A stretch of 64,000 bases of DNA from Wielerella bovis (GTDB lineage Bacteria; Pseudomonadota; Gammaproteobacteria; Burkholderiales; Neisseriaceae): the NCBI RefSeq assembly GCF_022354465.1, contig NZ_CP092361.1:2200522-2264521 (forward strand). Reading direction: 5' to 3'. Below are positions 36,290 to 45,162 of the stretch, in pieces (the stretch's first letter is position 1; every line of letters begins with the position of its first letter). The translations under genes were made by a program, and so were the position numbers. Under the pieces are notes generated by a model. The model worked only from the letters and a program-made list of their open reading frames with translations, had not been told where the DNA came from and did no database searches.

Positions 36290-38353
36290 ATGTCTCAAAT
36301 GCAAGATTCCTATGCGCATTACCGCGAATTAACCTTACGCGGTACCATTTTAGGCGCATTGATTACGGTAATTTTTACCGCATCAAATGTTTATTTAGGG
36401 TTAAAAGTTGGTTTAACTTTCGCTTCTTCCATTCCTGCCGCCGTGATTTCTATGGCGATTCTCAAATTCTTCCCTGGTTCAAATATTTTGGAAAACAATA
36501 TGGTGCAAACACAAGCATCGGCAGCAGGTACGCTTTCTGCCGTAATTTTTGTGTTGCCAGGGCTGTTGATGATGGGTTATTGGAACGGCTTTCCATTTTG
36601 GCAGACCATGTTGATTTGTGCGACAGGTGGTATTTTGGGGGTCATCTTTACCATTCCATTGCGCTATGTGATGGTGGTAAATAGTCCACTACCCTATCCT
36701 GAAGGTGTTGCAGCCGCTGAAATTTTGAAAGCAGGTAATCACGATGATGAAAAACGTGATGAAGGCGCGGTTGCTGATTCAGGTGCAAAAGAAATTTTGG
36801 CTGGTAGTGTGGTGGCTGGTGTATTGAGCTTTGCAACCAATGGTTTGCGCGTGGTCGCTGATAGCGCAAGTTATTGGTTTAAAGGCGGTAATGCCATTTT
36901 CCAAATTCCTATGGGTTTTTCTTTGGCATTATTGGGTGCAGGCTATTTGGTCGGCATTGTTGGCGGTATGGCTATTTTGGTTGGTATCGTGTTTACATGG
37001 TTCATTGCCGTACCCTATTTTACCGCTGCCGCACCAATGCCTGCTGATGCGGACATGGTAGGCTACGCGCTAGATGTGTGGCGCACCAAAGCACGTTTTA
37101 TTGGTGTCGGAACAATTGGTATTGCCGCCATTTGGACGTTGATTAGCTTATCCAAACCCATGATGGAAGGTATGCGCCAATCCTTAATTGCGTTGAAAAA
37201 TCCACAAGCCGCTGCGCAACTGGAACGCGTTGACCGTGATATGTCGCCCAAATCCATGATTCAAATCACATTGGCAATCATTTTAGTGATATTAGCCATT
37301 GTGTTTTATTTTGTACAAGCCGTATCACTGCCTATGGGTTTGACGATTACTTTGGTTTTGGTTTGCACATTATTGGCGGTGGCGATTGGCTTTTTCGTTG
37401 CCGCAGCCTGTGGTTACATGGCAGGTTTAGTGGGTTCATCTTCCAGCCCAATTTCGGGGATTGGTATTATTTCGGTAGTAACCATTTCATTGGTATTGAT
37501 GACCATTGGTAAAGCAAGTGGCATTTTTGATATGCCAAACGGCGAACAATTTTTAACCGCCTTAACCATTTATACCGCTTCTATCGTGTTGGCAGTTGCC
37601 ACCATTTCCAACGATAACTTGCAAGATTTGAAAACAGGCTATCTGGTTAAAGCGACACCTTGGCGCCAACAAGTAGCGTTATTAATTGGTTGTGTGGTGG
37701 GCGCCGCAGTGATTGCGCCTACTTTGGAAATGCTCTACAACGCCTATGGTTTCACAGGCGCCATGCCACGCGAAGGTATGGATGCTGCACAAGCCCTATC
37801 TGCTCCACAAGCCACATTGATGACCACCATTGCCAAAGGTATTTTCTCGGGTAATTTGGAATGGACATATATTTTCTTTGGCATTGGTTTGGGTATTGCG
37901 ATTATTATTGCAGATGCCATACTGAAAAAATCCAGCAACAATCGTTTTGCCCTACCCGCATTGGCGGTTGGTATGGGTATTTACCTACCACCTGCAGTAA
38001 ATATGCCGATTGTGATTGGTGCAATCGTAGCTTATTGGATGGCTAATAAAACCAAACGTCAAGCGCGTCAGTTGGCTGAACAAGAAGCGAAAGCAATGGA
38101 AGCCACAGTAGAACGTCGTGGAACCCTGTTCTCGGCAGGTTTGATTGTGGGCGAAAGTTTAGTTGGCGTGATGATGGCGTTTATCATTGCCGCATCGGTT
38201 ACTTCGGGTGGTTCAGATGCACCATTGGCGATTGCGTTAGAAAACTGGGGAACTGCCGCAGAAATTCTTGGCTTGCTGGCATTTATTGGCGGCGCAATTA
38301 TTTTTGTGATGCGTACTTTACGTCCATTGAAAACAACGCAAAAAAATCAATAA
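36290..38353 (+). CDS. OPT-family oligopeptide transporter
   Basis: 687 residues with about 14-16 hydrophobic helices. Family blocks are GALITVIFTASNVYLGLKVGLTFASSIPAAVIS, NMVQTQASAAGTLSAVIFVLPGLLM and NSPLPYPEGVAAAEILKAG. OPT proteins import small peptides or metal-chelates using the proton gradient; bacterial members are often linked to peptide uptake. AAAGGAAAAAATC precedes the ATG. Monocistronic. Confidence 0.93.
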   Translation: MSQMQDSYAHYRELTLRGTILGALITVIFTASNVYLGLKVGLTFASSIPAAVISMAILKFFPGSNILENNMVQTQASAAGTLSAVIFVLPGLLMMGYWNGFPFWQTMLICATGGILGVIFTIPLRYVMVVNSPLPYPEGVAAAEILKAGNHDDEKRDEGAVADSGAKEILAGSVVAGVLSFATNGLRVVADSASYWFKGGNAIFQIPMGFSLALLGAGYLVGIVGGMAILVGIVFTWFIAVPYFTAAAPMPADADMVGYALDVWRTKARFIGVGTIGIAAIWTLISLSKPMMEGMRQSLIALKNPQAAAQLERVDRDMSPKSMIQITLAIILVILAIVFYFVQAVSLPMGLTITLVLVCTLLAVAIGFFVAAACGYMAGLVGSSSSPISGIGIISVVTISLVLMTIGKASGIFDMPNGEQFLTALTIYTASIVLAVATISNDNLQDLKTGYLVKATPWRQQVALLIGCVVGAAVIAPTLEMLYNAYGFTGAMPREGMDAAQALSAPQATLMTTIAKGIFSGNLEWTYIFFGIGLGIAIIIADAILKKSSNNRFALPALAVGMGIYLPPAVNMPIVIGAIVAYWMANKTKRQARQLAEQEAKAMEATVERRGTLFSAGLIVGESLVGVMMAFIIAASVTSGGSDAPLAIALENWGTAAEILGLLAFIGGAIIFVMRTLRPLKTTQKNQ

Positions 38354-38371
38354 AACCTGATTAGCGCCTAT

Positions 38372-38420
38372 AAATAGGCAGCCTGAAACTTTTGCAAAAC
38401 CCTTTCAGGCTGCCTATTTT
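38372..38420 (+). terminator. terminator after the OPT gene
   Basis: 17-bp stem (AAATAGGCAGCCTGAAA with its inverse at 38403-38419) and T run. Confidence 0.8.
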
Positions 38421-38640
38421 TGTTTCACAGAAAATGATTTCTTATTCACAATCCCAAAGTAGCCATACTTGGGGATTTTCTACAACTTAATTTGCTTGAA
38501 CCGATTAGCAGCTTGCTGTTTATAATGATGGCTTTGCATCATATTTAAATGACTATACAATCAACACATTGACAAGCACTCATTTGATGAAAAGTCAGCA
38601 CAAAAGGCAGCCTGAAAACTTATTGCGAAAGTCCTACAAT

Positions 38641-39288
38641 ATGAATCAATCCCTTTCTTCCCTGCTGATGATTTTAATCCTTGCCGCATGTAGCGAACCA
38701 AACACGACCCAAGCCACCACATCCACAAATTTGCCTAAAAACAAAATAGCATCTGAAACATCAACCATGCAGCCTGAAAAAAATACGCCGCAAATTGTGC
38801 AATCCGCCCGCAATCAAATTGGCAAAACTATGCATTATGACCCTGCATACACAACTTTGGCGTATCCAATGGGCGATGTACCAATAGAAAAAGGCGTATG
38901 CACCGATGTGGTCATTCGGGCGTTGCGCGAACAAAAAATGGATTTACAACAATTAGTTCATCAAGACATGAAGCAAAGTTTTTCCGCCTATCCCAAACAT
39001 TGGGGATTAAAAAAACCTGACCCCAATATTGACCATCGCCGCGTGTTAAATCTCATCACATTTTTCACGCGGCAAGGTTGGGCGGTAAAGCAGAAAGGCG
39101 ATTTTCGTGCGGGCGATATTGTTACTTGGGAATTAAACGGTAATCGTCTGCCGCACATCGGTATTGTGTCGGATAAAAAAATCGGCGACACGCCGCTGAT
39201 TATCCACAATATCGGCGCAGGTACGCAGGAAGAAGACTTGTTGTTTAAACACAAGATAACGGGGCATTTCAGGCTGCCTGTAAAATAA
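38641..39288 (+). CDS. DUF1287-type lipoprotein, possible cell-wall amidase
   Basis: 215 residues from the ATG at 38641 (earlier ATGs give an N-terminus coded by an uptake sequence). Lipobox in LMILILAACSEP. The domain has QIGKTMHYDPAY, GVCTDVVIRALR with a likely nucleophilic Cys, and PHIGIVSDKK with a likely His, the arrangement of the NlpC/P60-like DUF1287 family. Enzymatic role is inferred from fold, not known. The end includes an uptake sequence (FRLPVK). Confidence 0.78.
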   Translation: MNQSLSSLLMILILAACSEPNTTQATTSTNLPKNKIASETSTMQPEKNTPQIVQSARNQIGKTMHYDPAYTTLAYPMGDVPIEKGVCTDVVIRALREQKMDLQQLVHQDMKQSFSAYPKHWGLKKPDPNIDHRRVLNLITFFTRQGWAVKQKGDFRAGDIVTWELNGNRLPHIGIVSDKKIGDTPLIIHNIGAGTQEEDLLFKHKITGHFRLPVK

Positions 39289-39291
39289 AAA

Positions 39292-39329
39292 ACACCCCAG
39301 CGTTTGATGATTTTCAAATTCTGGGGTGT
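39292..39329 (+). terminator. terminator after the DUF1287 gene
   Basis: ACACCCCAG (39292-39300) with CTGGGGTGT (39321-39329). Confidence 0.75.
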
Positions 39330-39357
39330 GTCGTGTAAACTTACAGTGCGGTGACCG

Positions 39358-39912
39358 CTATTTTTGTTTCAATCGCTGATGACACAATCTGGCGTAATGT
39401 TCATGGTCTATTTCTGCGAAAACGAGTTCATCATTTTCCATATCGGCAACAGCAATATGGCTGCCACCAACGATGTTTAAATGCAATTTGTCATCAATGA
39501 TTGTCCACTCGCCCCCAAATCCAGCCAACGCAGGCACATTTTCTGGCTTGATTTTGCCGATGTATTGCCAATTAAAAGTACGATGTTGTTTAAATTGATA
39601 CAAAGTCAAAATCTGCGTGTTGTTTCGGTAAACGCGATAACGGCAAAATCGGCTATTGATAAACCATTCTTTCAATAAAAATGGCAAAGACCAAATCAAA
39701 ACAAGCGTACCAATGTCCAACAAAACCAACAGCCAAATCCAAGGATTGTAATCCTTGTCCAATCCCAGTGTTCCCAGAAAAAAGCACATCAAGCCCAATA
39801 CTGGGGCAAAAGACGAATTTTTGTTTTCGCGTAACTGGGCAAGCAAAATCCGCAAATTGACACAAGCAATAAAAATAAAGGGCAGAAAATAAAGTATTTT
39901 CCAATCATTCAT
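39358..39912 (-). CDS. unknown membrane protein, last gene of a five-gene row
   Basis: 184 residues from the ATG behind AAGGAGAAAATCAAA. Three hydrophobic helices (ILYFLPFIFIACVNLRILL, FAPVLGLMCFFLGTLGL, WIWLLVLLDIGTLVLIWSLPFLL), then a cytosolic C-terminal domain of about 100 residues (RYRVYRNNTQILTLYQFKQHRTFNWQYIG...) resembling small PH-like or immunity-type folds only in length. Not recognised. Fifth in a same-strand run starting at 41844, all with similar AAGGA leaders. Confidence 0.6.
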   Translation of the reverse strand: MNDWKILYFLPFIFIACVNLRILLAQLRENKNSSFAPVLGLMCFFLGTLGLDKDYNPWIWLLVLLDIGTLVLIWSLPFLLKEWFINSRFCRYRVYRNNTQILTLYQFKQHRTFNWQYIGKIKPENVPALAGFGGEWTIIDDKLHLNIVGGSHIAVADMENDELVFAEIDHEHYARLCHQRLKQK

Positions 39913-40002
39913 TTTGATTTTCTCCTTTCTTTTATAGGAGGATACCGCGCACCGATTTTCCAAAAAATTTTGGTGCGTGGTGTGCACTCTACGGGGCTAA
40001 AA

Positions 40003-40383
40003 TCAATCGTCCAATGCAGGATAGCAATACAATCCACCATCGGTGGAACTCGCCGCTTGTTTCATCAAATCATCGGGAAAAAAGCCACGTTTATTCAATT
40101 CCCCAAACAATTCCGAACCGCCACTGGCTTCGGTTGGTATCATATAAGCACGTTCCTGATTTTGTACCCAAATATACAAACAATCCGATTGCCGCAAACC
40201 GCCATCTTCAAAACACACACGCTGAATACTTTGCCATTCAAATTGATATGCCCAACTTTCTTTATTGGGTGGATTGGCGTTCACATAAACATTTTGTTCA
40301 TCAAATTGAACAAAATACCATTCGGATAATTCGGGCATGGGCGCAAAGAAACCGCACCAAAGATTTTTCAACCATGTAAACAT
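40003..40383 (-). CDS. unknown soluble protein of the five-gene row
   Basis: 126 residues, aromatic-rich (ELSEWYFVQFDEQNVYVNANPPNKESWAYQFEWQSIQRVCFED). It ends with a conserved-looking GGLYCYPALDD. No signal peptide or membrane helix is obvious beyond a weak MFTWLKNLWCGFF start. The domain layout recalls small bacterial immunity or PH-like proteins, but no specific match is claimed. Nine bases downstream of the 40393 gene, so likely translated together. Confidence 0.6.
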   Translation of the reverse strand: MFTWLKNLWCGFFAPMPELSEWYFVQFDEQNVYVNANPPNKESWAYQFEWQSIQRVCFEDGGLRQSDCLYIWVQNQERAYMIPTEASGGSELFGELNKRGFFPDDLMKQAASSTDGGLYCYPALDD

Positions 40384-40392
40384 CTTTTTCCT

Positions 40393-41067
40393 TTATTCAA
40401 AAAAATCCACCAAAGTCCACTTTTCGCAGGCAGCCTGAAAATCCGCTTTATCTTGTACAGGCACAACCGCCACACCCCAACATTCGTCCTGCAAATCCCA
40501 CACAAACAACGCCACACCATGCGCCAAAAATTGCGTTTGCAACCAGCGAAAACAGGGCTGTATCGGAAAATAATCATGTTCACGCAAAAAATCGTCTTCG
40601 CGGTAATCCGACCAGTTGGGCGTAAAACCAAAGCGTTGCCACATCCGCGACATTTCTGCGAATAATTCGGCATAATCAGGATTATTCCACGCATTGCTGT
40701 AATCTTCCACCACCGTAAAATACGCTGCATCAAACGCCCGATTGGATACCGCCAAAAGATAATCGGGTTCCAAACCCAAATGTTCGTCATCTTGCAATTC
40801 ATGGGGGACATTTGCCAACACGGTTTGTATGGCAGTCGGATTGTCGCGATACAGCACCGCCAACCATTCGGTAAACCATTTTTCACGCTGTTGCCAAAGT
40901 GCCAAATCTTCGGCGGTAGGTGGTTTGGGTGGGCGATATTTGGCATCAAACCAGCGCATCATCCAACCGACAATCATGCCAAAAATCGCCCAAAACCCAA
41001 TCGTCAGCGCAATGCCCGCCAATAGTTTGAAAATAAAATTAAGCCATGAAAATGGGGTTTCACACAT
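40393..41067 (-). CDS. unknown membrane-anchored protein of the five-gene row
   Basis: 224 residues from the ATG behind AAGGAAAAAATC; a longer frame from 41100 includes an uptake sequence (DFQAAC) and is rejected. One strong N-terminal helix (FIFKLLAGIALTIGFWAIFGMIVGWMM), then a charged cytosolic domain rich in Trp. Near the C-terminus VALFVWDLQDECWGVAVVPV reads like the beta strand core of a SMI1/immunity-like fold, which is inference only. An uptake sequence encodes DFQAACEKW at the end. Confidence 0.6.
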   Translation of the reverse strand: MCETPFSWLNFIFKLLAGIALTIGFWAIFGMIVGWMMRWFDAKYRPPKPPTAEDLALWQQREKWFTEWLAVLYRDNPTAIQTVLANVPHELQDDEHLGLEPDYLLAVSNRAFDAAYFTVVEDYSNAWNNPDYAELFAEMSRMWQRFGFTPNWSDYREDDFLREHDYFPIQPCFRWLQTQFLAHGVALFVWDLQDECWGVAVVPVQDKADFQAACEKWTLVDFFE

Positions 41068-41106
41068 GATTTTTTCCTTGCAGGCTGCCTGAAAATCCAA
41101 ATTTTT

Positions 41107-41358
41107 TCACATTTTGGCAACTATTTTCCAGACCACTTCTGCCAATGTTTTCAAAAACAACATCAAAAATAAACTTTGCACCAAAACCGTTATGACAAAT
41201 CCGAATGGTTGTTTTTTCAAATCAAATCGTTTGATGGGCGTGTGGGCAACCTGTGTACGCATGGCTGCCCACAATGCACAAGCAAGCGAATAAATGAACC
41301 ACAACCAAACCGCAATGGCAATAAAAAAAGCCAAAATATGCGCCGTATTCTCGCTCAT
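41107..41358 (-). CDS. small two-helix membrane protein of the five-gene row
   Basis: 83 residues, two hydrophobic helices (HILAFFIAIAVWLWFIYSLACALW and FGFVITVLVQSLFLMLFLKTLA) joined by a basic loop. Its ATG directly follows the stop of the upstream gene (TAAATG), so the two are translationally coupled. Not recognised. Confidence 0.6.
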   Translation of the reverse strand: MSENTAHILAFFIAIAVWLWFIYSLACALWAAMRTQVAHTPIKRFDLKKQPFGFVITVLVQSLFLMLFLKTLAEVVWKIVAKM

Positions 41359-41844
41359 TTACTGCACAGCACCGCCCGTTGCTTTTAATCGGGTAACAAC
41401 CAAACCGCCAAATAATGAACGTTTTACTTGCAATTCATAATTCATTTTGGTTTTGATTGTGCCGATTTTTGCCGCGCTCAGGCTGGAAATTTCATCATAA
41501 GACACTTTGGCACTTTGCCATGGAAAACGGCTTTTGACTTGCACATTTTCATAATGCCAATTCAAATTGCCTTGCAACATAACCATTGCCGCACGGCTTT
41601 GCTCCATAAAACCGCACAATTCCGTTTTACCGCCTTTCACTTCCACAACGCCTTCGGGCGTGTTCTGGCTAATGCTGACCTTGACTTTATCGTCCAACAT
41701 TGCACAGGCTTCTTGAGGATTTTGAATGGATTTTGTGCTGAATTCTTGTAAATATTTTTCCACGCTGGCGGGGCTCATACTCAAATTATTGCGAATTAAT
41801 AATCCTGCTAATAAGATTGCGATGATGATAAAGGCTTTTTTCAT
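41359..41844 (-). CDS. unknown exported protein, first gene of the five-gene row
   Basis: 161 residues from the ATG behind AAGGAAATCATC; the frame from 41907 reads an uptake sequence (FRQPETF) and is rejected. N-terminal MKKAFIIIAILLAGLLI is a signal or anchor. The exported domain has two cysteines (EACAMLDDKVK and KTELCGFMEQ) that could form a disulfide, and the end is rich in beta-prone residues. Not recognised. Transcription probably starts in the divergent region with glutaredoxin-like gene 41996. Confidence 0.6.
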   Translation of the reverse strand: MKKAFIIIAILLAGLLIRNNLSMSPASVEKYLQEFSTKSIQNPQEACAMLDDKVKVSISQNTPEGVVEVKGGKTELCGFMEQSRAAMVMLQGNLNWHYENVQVKSRFPWQSAKVSYDEISSLSAAKIGTIKTKMNYELQVKRSLFGGLVVTRLKATGGAVQ

Positions 41845-41922
41845 GATGATTTCCTTGATTTTAGGGTTTAAAAAAGTTTCAGGCTGCCTGAAACAGGAAG
41901 TCATCATATTACTTTTCTTTGC

Positions 41923-41933
41923 AAAAAAAAAAA
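41923..41933. repeat. run of 11 A in a divergent promoter region
   Basis: Homopolymer between the minus-strand five-gene row and the plus-strand gene at 41996. Long enough to slip and change promoter spacing. Confidence 0.6.
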
Positions 41934-41995
41934 CTATTTAACATTTATTTACAATAAAATGACAAAATCCATTACTGTAAAAGCCCCTACATACC

Positions 41996-42355
41996 ATGAA
42001 AAAATCAAGCATCATGCTGTTTATCAGCTTGGCAATGTTTGCCTGTTCATCAGAAGTCAGCTACAAAACCGAGGACGTTCAAGCATTGGCACAAAGCGTG
42101 AAAGCACACGAAATCACACTGTATGGTACAGCCGACTGCATCTATTGCACCCAAGCGAAACAATGGCTAAACCAAAACCAATTTGCCTTTACCGATTGCG
42201 ACATCAACAACAATGAACAATGTGCCGCCCAATTCAAACATCATCAAGGCTACGGTACGCCATTGATTGTGATTCAGCGACACGGCAAACAGCACATCAT
42301 GCGCAACGGTTTTGACAGCGATGAATTTTTGCTGGCATTGCAATCTGGGAAATAG
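41996..42355 (+). CDS. glutaredoxin-domain lipoprotein
   Basis: 119 residues. Lipoprotein signal MKKSSIMLFISLAMFAC, then a thioredoxin-fold domain with redox motif CIYC (LYGTADCIYCTQAKQWL) and a cis-Pro region GYGTPLIVIQRHG, followed by a C-terminal helix. An exported, lipid-anchored glutaredoxin-like protein is unusual, since glutathione-linked proteins are mostly cytosolic; a role in envelope thiol chemistry is inferred. A further CDINNNEQC pair could form a second disulfide. Confidence 0.82.
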   Translation: MKKSSIMLFISLAMFACSSEVSYKTEDVQALAQSVKAHEITLYGTADCIYCTQAKQWLNQNQFAFTDCDINNNEQCAAQFKHHQGYGTPLIVIQRHGKQHIMRNGFDSDEFLLALQSGK

Positions 42356-42358
42356 TTT

Positions 42359-43417
42359 TCAGGCAGCCTGAATTGCCATTTCAATCGCATTCAACAAATC
42401 ATCAATATGCTTTTCCTGCGTATCAAAACTGCACACCAATCGCACAGTGCCTTGCTCGTCCCAATCGTAAAAATAAGTGTGTTGGCGCACTTTGTCCGCC
42501 ACGCCTGCGGGCAATTTCACAAACACGGCATTCGCTTGCGTGGGGTAAACCAATTCCACGCCCTGAATGTTTTTCAGGCTGCCTGAAAGTTTTTGCGCCA
42601 TGTCGTTGGCGTTTTGCGCGGCTTTGCGCCACAAATCGTTTTCCAGCAAAGCAATGAATTGTGCCGACACAAAACGCATTTTGGACGCGAGTTGCAAATT
42701 CATTTTGCGTAAATATTTCATGCCGTCTGCGTGCAAAACATTTTTTTCGTTCAATACAATCACGCATTCGCCCAACAATAAGCCGTTTTTTGTGCCACCA
42801 AACGACAAAATGTCCACGCCCACATCGGCTGTGATGTCGCGCAAATCCACGCCCAAAGCCGCCGCCGCGTTCCCCAAACGTGCGCCGTCCATGTGCAAGG
42901 CGATGCCTTTTTCGTGGCAAAAATCGGCAATGGCGCGGATTTCGGCTGGCGTGTAAACCGTGCCGAGTTCCGTGCTTTGCGTGATGCTGACGGCAAGCGG
43001 TTGGGCGCGGTGTTCAAAGCCAAAACCGTGCGCGTGTGTGGCGATGAGTTCGGGGCTTAATTTGCCGTCTGATGTGGGAATCGTCCACAATTTGAATCCG
43101 CCAACGGTTTGTGGGGCGGTGCTTTCGTCCACGTTGATGTGGGCGGATTCCGCGCAAATCACCGCGCCCCAGCGTGGCAAACAGGCTTGCAATGCCAAGA
43201 CGTTTGCGCCCGTGCCGTTGAACACGGGGTAGGCTTGGGCGGTTTCGCCAAAATGTTGTTGCACCAGCGTTTGCAAGTGGGCGGTGTAGGGGTCGTTGCC
43301 GTATGCGCCAACGTGTCCACCATTGGCTTGGGCGATGGCGGCGATGATTTCAGGCAGCACGCCTGAATAATTGTCGGACGCGAAAGAGTGGGATTGGGGG
43401 TTGTGTAAAAGGGTCAT
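42359..43417 (-). CDS. ltaE: low-specificity L-threonine aldolase
   Basis: 352 residues of the beta-eliminating-lyase/aldolase fold with PLP. N-terminal SFASDNYSGVLPEIIAAI, HMDGARLGNAAAALG, and the PLP lysine in SFGGTKNGLLLGE are conserved. It splits threonine or allo-threonine into glycine and acetaldehyde. The C-terminus ..AIQAA and the TGA stop are read from the inverse of an uptake sequence at 42358-42370. Confidence 0.9.
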   Translation of the reverse strand: MTLLHNPQSHSFASDNYSGVLPEIIAAIAQANGGHVGAYGNDPYTAHLQTLVQQHFGETAQAYPVFNGTGANVLALQACLPRWGAVICAESAHINVDESTAPQTVGGFKLWTIPTSDGKLSPELIATHAHGFGFEHRAQPLAVSITQSTELGTVYTPAEIRAIADFCHEKGIALHMDGARLGNAAAALGVDLRDITADVGVDILSFGGTKNGLLLGECVIVLNEKNVLHADGMKYLRKMNLQLASKMRFVSAQFIALLENDLWRKAAQNANDMAQKLSGSLKNIQGVELVYPTQANAVFVKLPAGVADKVRQHTYFYDWDEQGTVRLVCSFDTQEKHIDDLLNAIEMAIQAA

Positions 43418-43586
43418 GATTGGTTTCTTAAAAATAAAATAAATAAAAAAGGCAGCCTGAAAACAGGTCTAGCTGTTTGATTTTAACATAGACAAAAATC
43501 CCCTCTTATCGCTAAAATAGTAAATAAGATTTTTCTTACTTTATTTTTGATTTTTGTCTTTAAATTAATTAGTACACAGCAAAATC

Positions 43587-43724
43587 TTCAGGCAGCCTTT
43601 CAGTACACGACAATAATTTGTAGGTCGGGCATTCATGCCCGACACAATGCGCCGTGATTCATGTCGGGCATGAATGCCCGACCTACGGAAATATTTTTTG
43701 TCGCGTACTCTGAGGCAGCCTGAA
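43587..43724. repeat. uptake-sequence-bounded repeat cassette, copy 3
   Basis: Left: uptake sequence then CAGTACACGACA; right: GTCGCGTACTCTGAGGCAGCCTGAA. Inside, GTAGGTCGGGCATTCATGCC and an inverted second copy, closely matching the cassette at 18132. Followed four bases later by a MITE. Confidence 0.75.
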
Positions 43725-43727
43725 AAA

Positions 43728-43837
43728 TATAGTCGTAGAAATGAAAATGCAGTACAAGGCAACAACGCCCGCCGTGTACAAACAATACATAAGGGCGTTG
43801 GCAACGCCATACTGCTTTTTTCAGTTCTGCGACTATA
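43728..43837. mobile_element. Correia-like MITE upstream of vapBC
   Basis: 110 bp, near-identical to 18018-18126 (TATAGTCGTAGAAATGAAAA ends). It ends 49 bp before the antitoxin ATG and probably contributes to its promoter region. Confidence 0.85.
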
Positions 43838-43886
43838 TCTATATTTGTTGTGTACGCTGTTTTATCTTGCAAATTAGAGGAATAAA

Positions 43887-44144
43887 ATGACCGTTTTAAC
43901 CATCAGTTCCAAAGGGCAAATCACGCTGAAACGCGATTTATTGCAACATCTTGGCATTCAAGCAGGGCAACGCATTACCATAGACAAATTACCCAATGGC
44001 ACATTAAACATTCAAGCCGAACAAAATACAGGCAAAATTGATGACTTTATCGGCAAATTTGCGGGTAGATTGGCACAACCCATCAGCCTAGACGAAATGA
44101 ACGCCATTACCGAACAAGCATGGGCAGGCGAAAAATGCGAATAA
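43887..44144 (+). CDS. vapB: AbrB/SpoVT-type antitoxin
   Basis: 85 residues. N-terminal swapped-hairpin DNA-binding domain (TVLTISSKGQITLKRDLLQHLGIQAGQRITIDKL), then a tail that would bind the toxin. It should neutralise the PIN protein and repress the pair's promoter. Start preceded by AGAGGAATAAA. It overlaps the toxin start by ten bases. Confidence 0.88.
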   Translation: MTVLTISSKGQITLKRDLLQHLGIQAGQRITIDKLPNGTLNIQAEQNTGKIDDFIGKFAGRLAQPISLDEMNAITEQAWAGEKCE

Positions 44145-44533
44145 CCGTTGATACCAATGTGTTGGTGCGCGCGCTGTTACAGGACGACCCGCAACAATCG
44201 CCGATTGCCAGCGATTTATTGCGAAATGCGAGCATGATTTCTGTGCCTTTGCCGTGTTTGTGTGAATTGATTTGGATTTTGCAACGCACAGCGAAGTTTG
44301 CGCCGAGTGAAATTGCGCAAGCCATTCGCGCTTTGATGGATACGCACAATGTTGTGATGAATCGCCCTGCGGTACAAGCAGGTTTGGCGGTTTTGGAAGC
44401 GGGGGGCGATTTTGCCGATGGCGTGATGGAATTTGAAGGTGCATCTTTGGGTGGTGAAATTTTTTATTCTTTTGACAAAAAAGCGATTTCTTTGTTGGAA
44501 AAACAGAGAAAAGCAGTTTATTTATTAAAATAA
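44135..44533 (+). CDS. vapC: PIN-domain toxin (VapC type)
   Basis: 132 residues from the ATG at 44135; an ATG at 44120 lies in the antitoxin and is less likely. PIN acidic residues are present: Asp6 in ITVDTNVLVRALL, Glu in PCLCELIWIL, Asp in GGDFADGVMEFEG and a late Asp (YSFDKKA). VapC toxins cleave tRNA or rRNA. The C-terminus is typical length, and the pair is intact and probably functional. Confidence 0.88.
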   Translation: MRITVDTNVLVRALLQDDPQQSPIASDLLRNASMISVPLPCLCELIWILQRTAKFAPSEIAQAIRALMDTHNVVMNRPAVQAGLAVLEAGGDFADGVMEFEGASLGGEIFYSFDKKAISLLEKQRKAVYLLK

Positions 44534-44547
44534 TTGATAATTGAAAC

Positions 44548-45162
44548 ATGACTGACATCACAACCTACCAAACCTTATCCACCCCCTGCGAAGCCGAATT
44601 TAAAGACAAAGGCAGCCGTTTTATCGCCTACGCCTACCCTGTTTTGACGGCGGACGAAGTCAAAACCATCGTAGAAAATCTGCGCCAAGAACACCACAAA
44701 GCCCGCCATTGGTGCTACGCCTACCGTTTGGGTGTGGACGGCAACCAATTCCGCGCCAACGATGACGGCGAACCATCAGGCAGCGCAGGTCGCCCGATTT
44801 TGGGACAAATTGATTCGTTTGAATTGACGGATTGTTTGGTGGTGGTGGTGCGTTATTTTGGGGGGACTTTGTTGGGTGTGTCGGGCTTGATTCATGCGTA
44901 TAAAACCAGTACGCAAATGGCTTTGCAATCCGCCCCAATCATTGAAAAAAATATTGAAAAGACGGTTTATTTGCGTTGTGATTATCCATATTTGAATGAT
45001 GCTTTGCGGATTGCGAAAAATCATCATGCCAATATTATTACGCAAGATTTGCAACTGGATTGCCGTTTAACCGTGCGCGTGCCGTTGGCGGATTACGCAT
45101 CTGCTATCAGCGCATGGCAACACACGCGCACGATTGATATTTTGGATGATTTCCAAAGCTGA
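44548..45162 (+). CDS. yigZ: YigZ/IMPACT-family protein
   Basis: 204 residues with the family block KGSRFIAYAYPVLTADEV, HHKARHWCYAYRLG, NDDGEPSGSAGRPILGQI and VVVVRYFGGTLLGVSGLIHAYK, plus a C-terminal ACT-like DUF1949 domain. The conserved N-terminal fold resembles the translation-related IMPACT protein; the bacterial role is not known. Lies 14 bp after vapC and may be co-transcribed. Confidence 0.92.
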   Translation: MTDITTYQTLSTPCEAEFKDKGSRFIAYAYPVLTADEVKTIVENLRQEHHKARHWCYAYRLGVDGNQFRANDDGEPSGSAGRPILGQIDSFELTDCLVVVVRYFGGTLLGVSGLIHAYKTSTQMALQSAPIIEKNIEKTVYLRCDYPYLNDALRIAKNHHANIITQDLQLDCRLTVRVPLADYASAISAWQHTRTIDILDDFQS

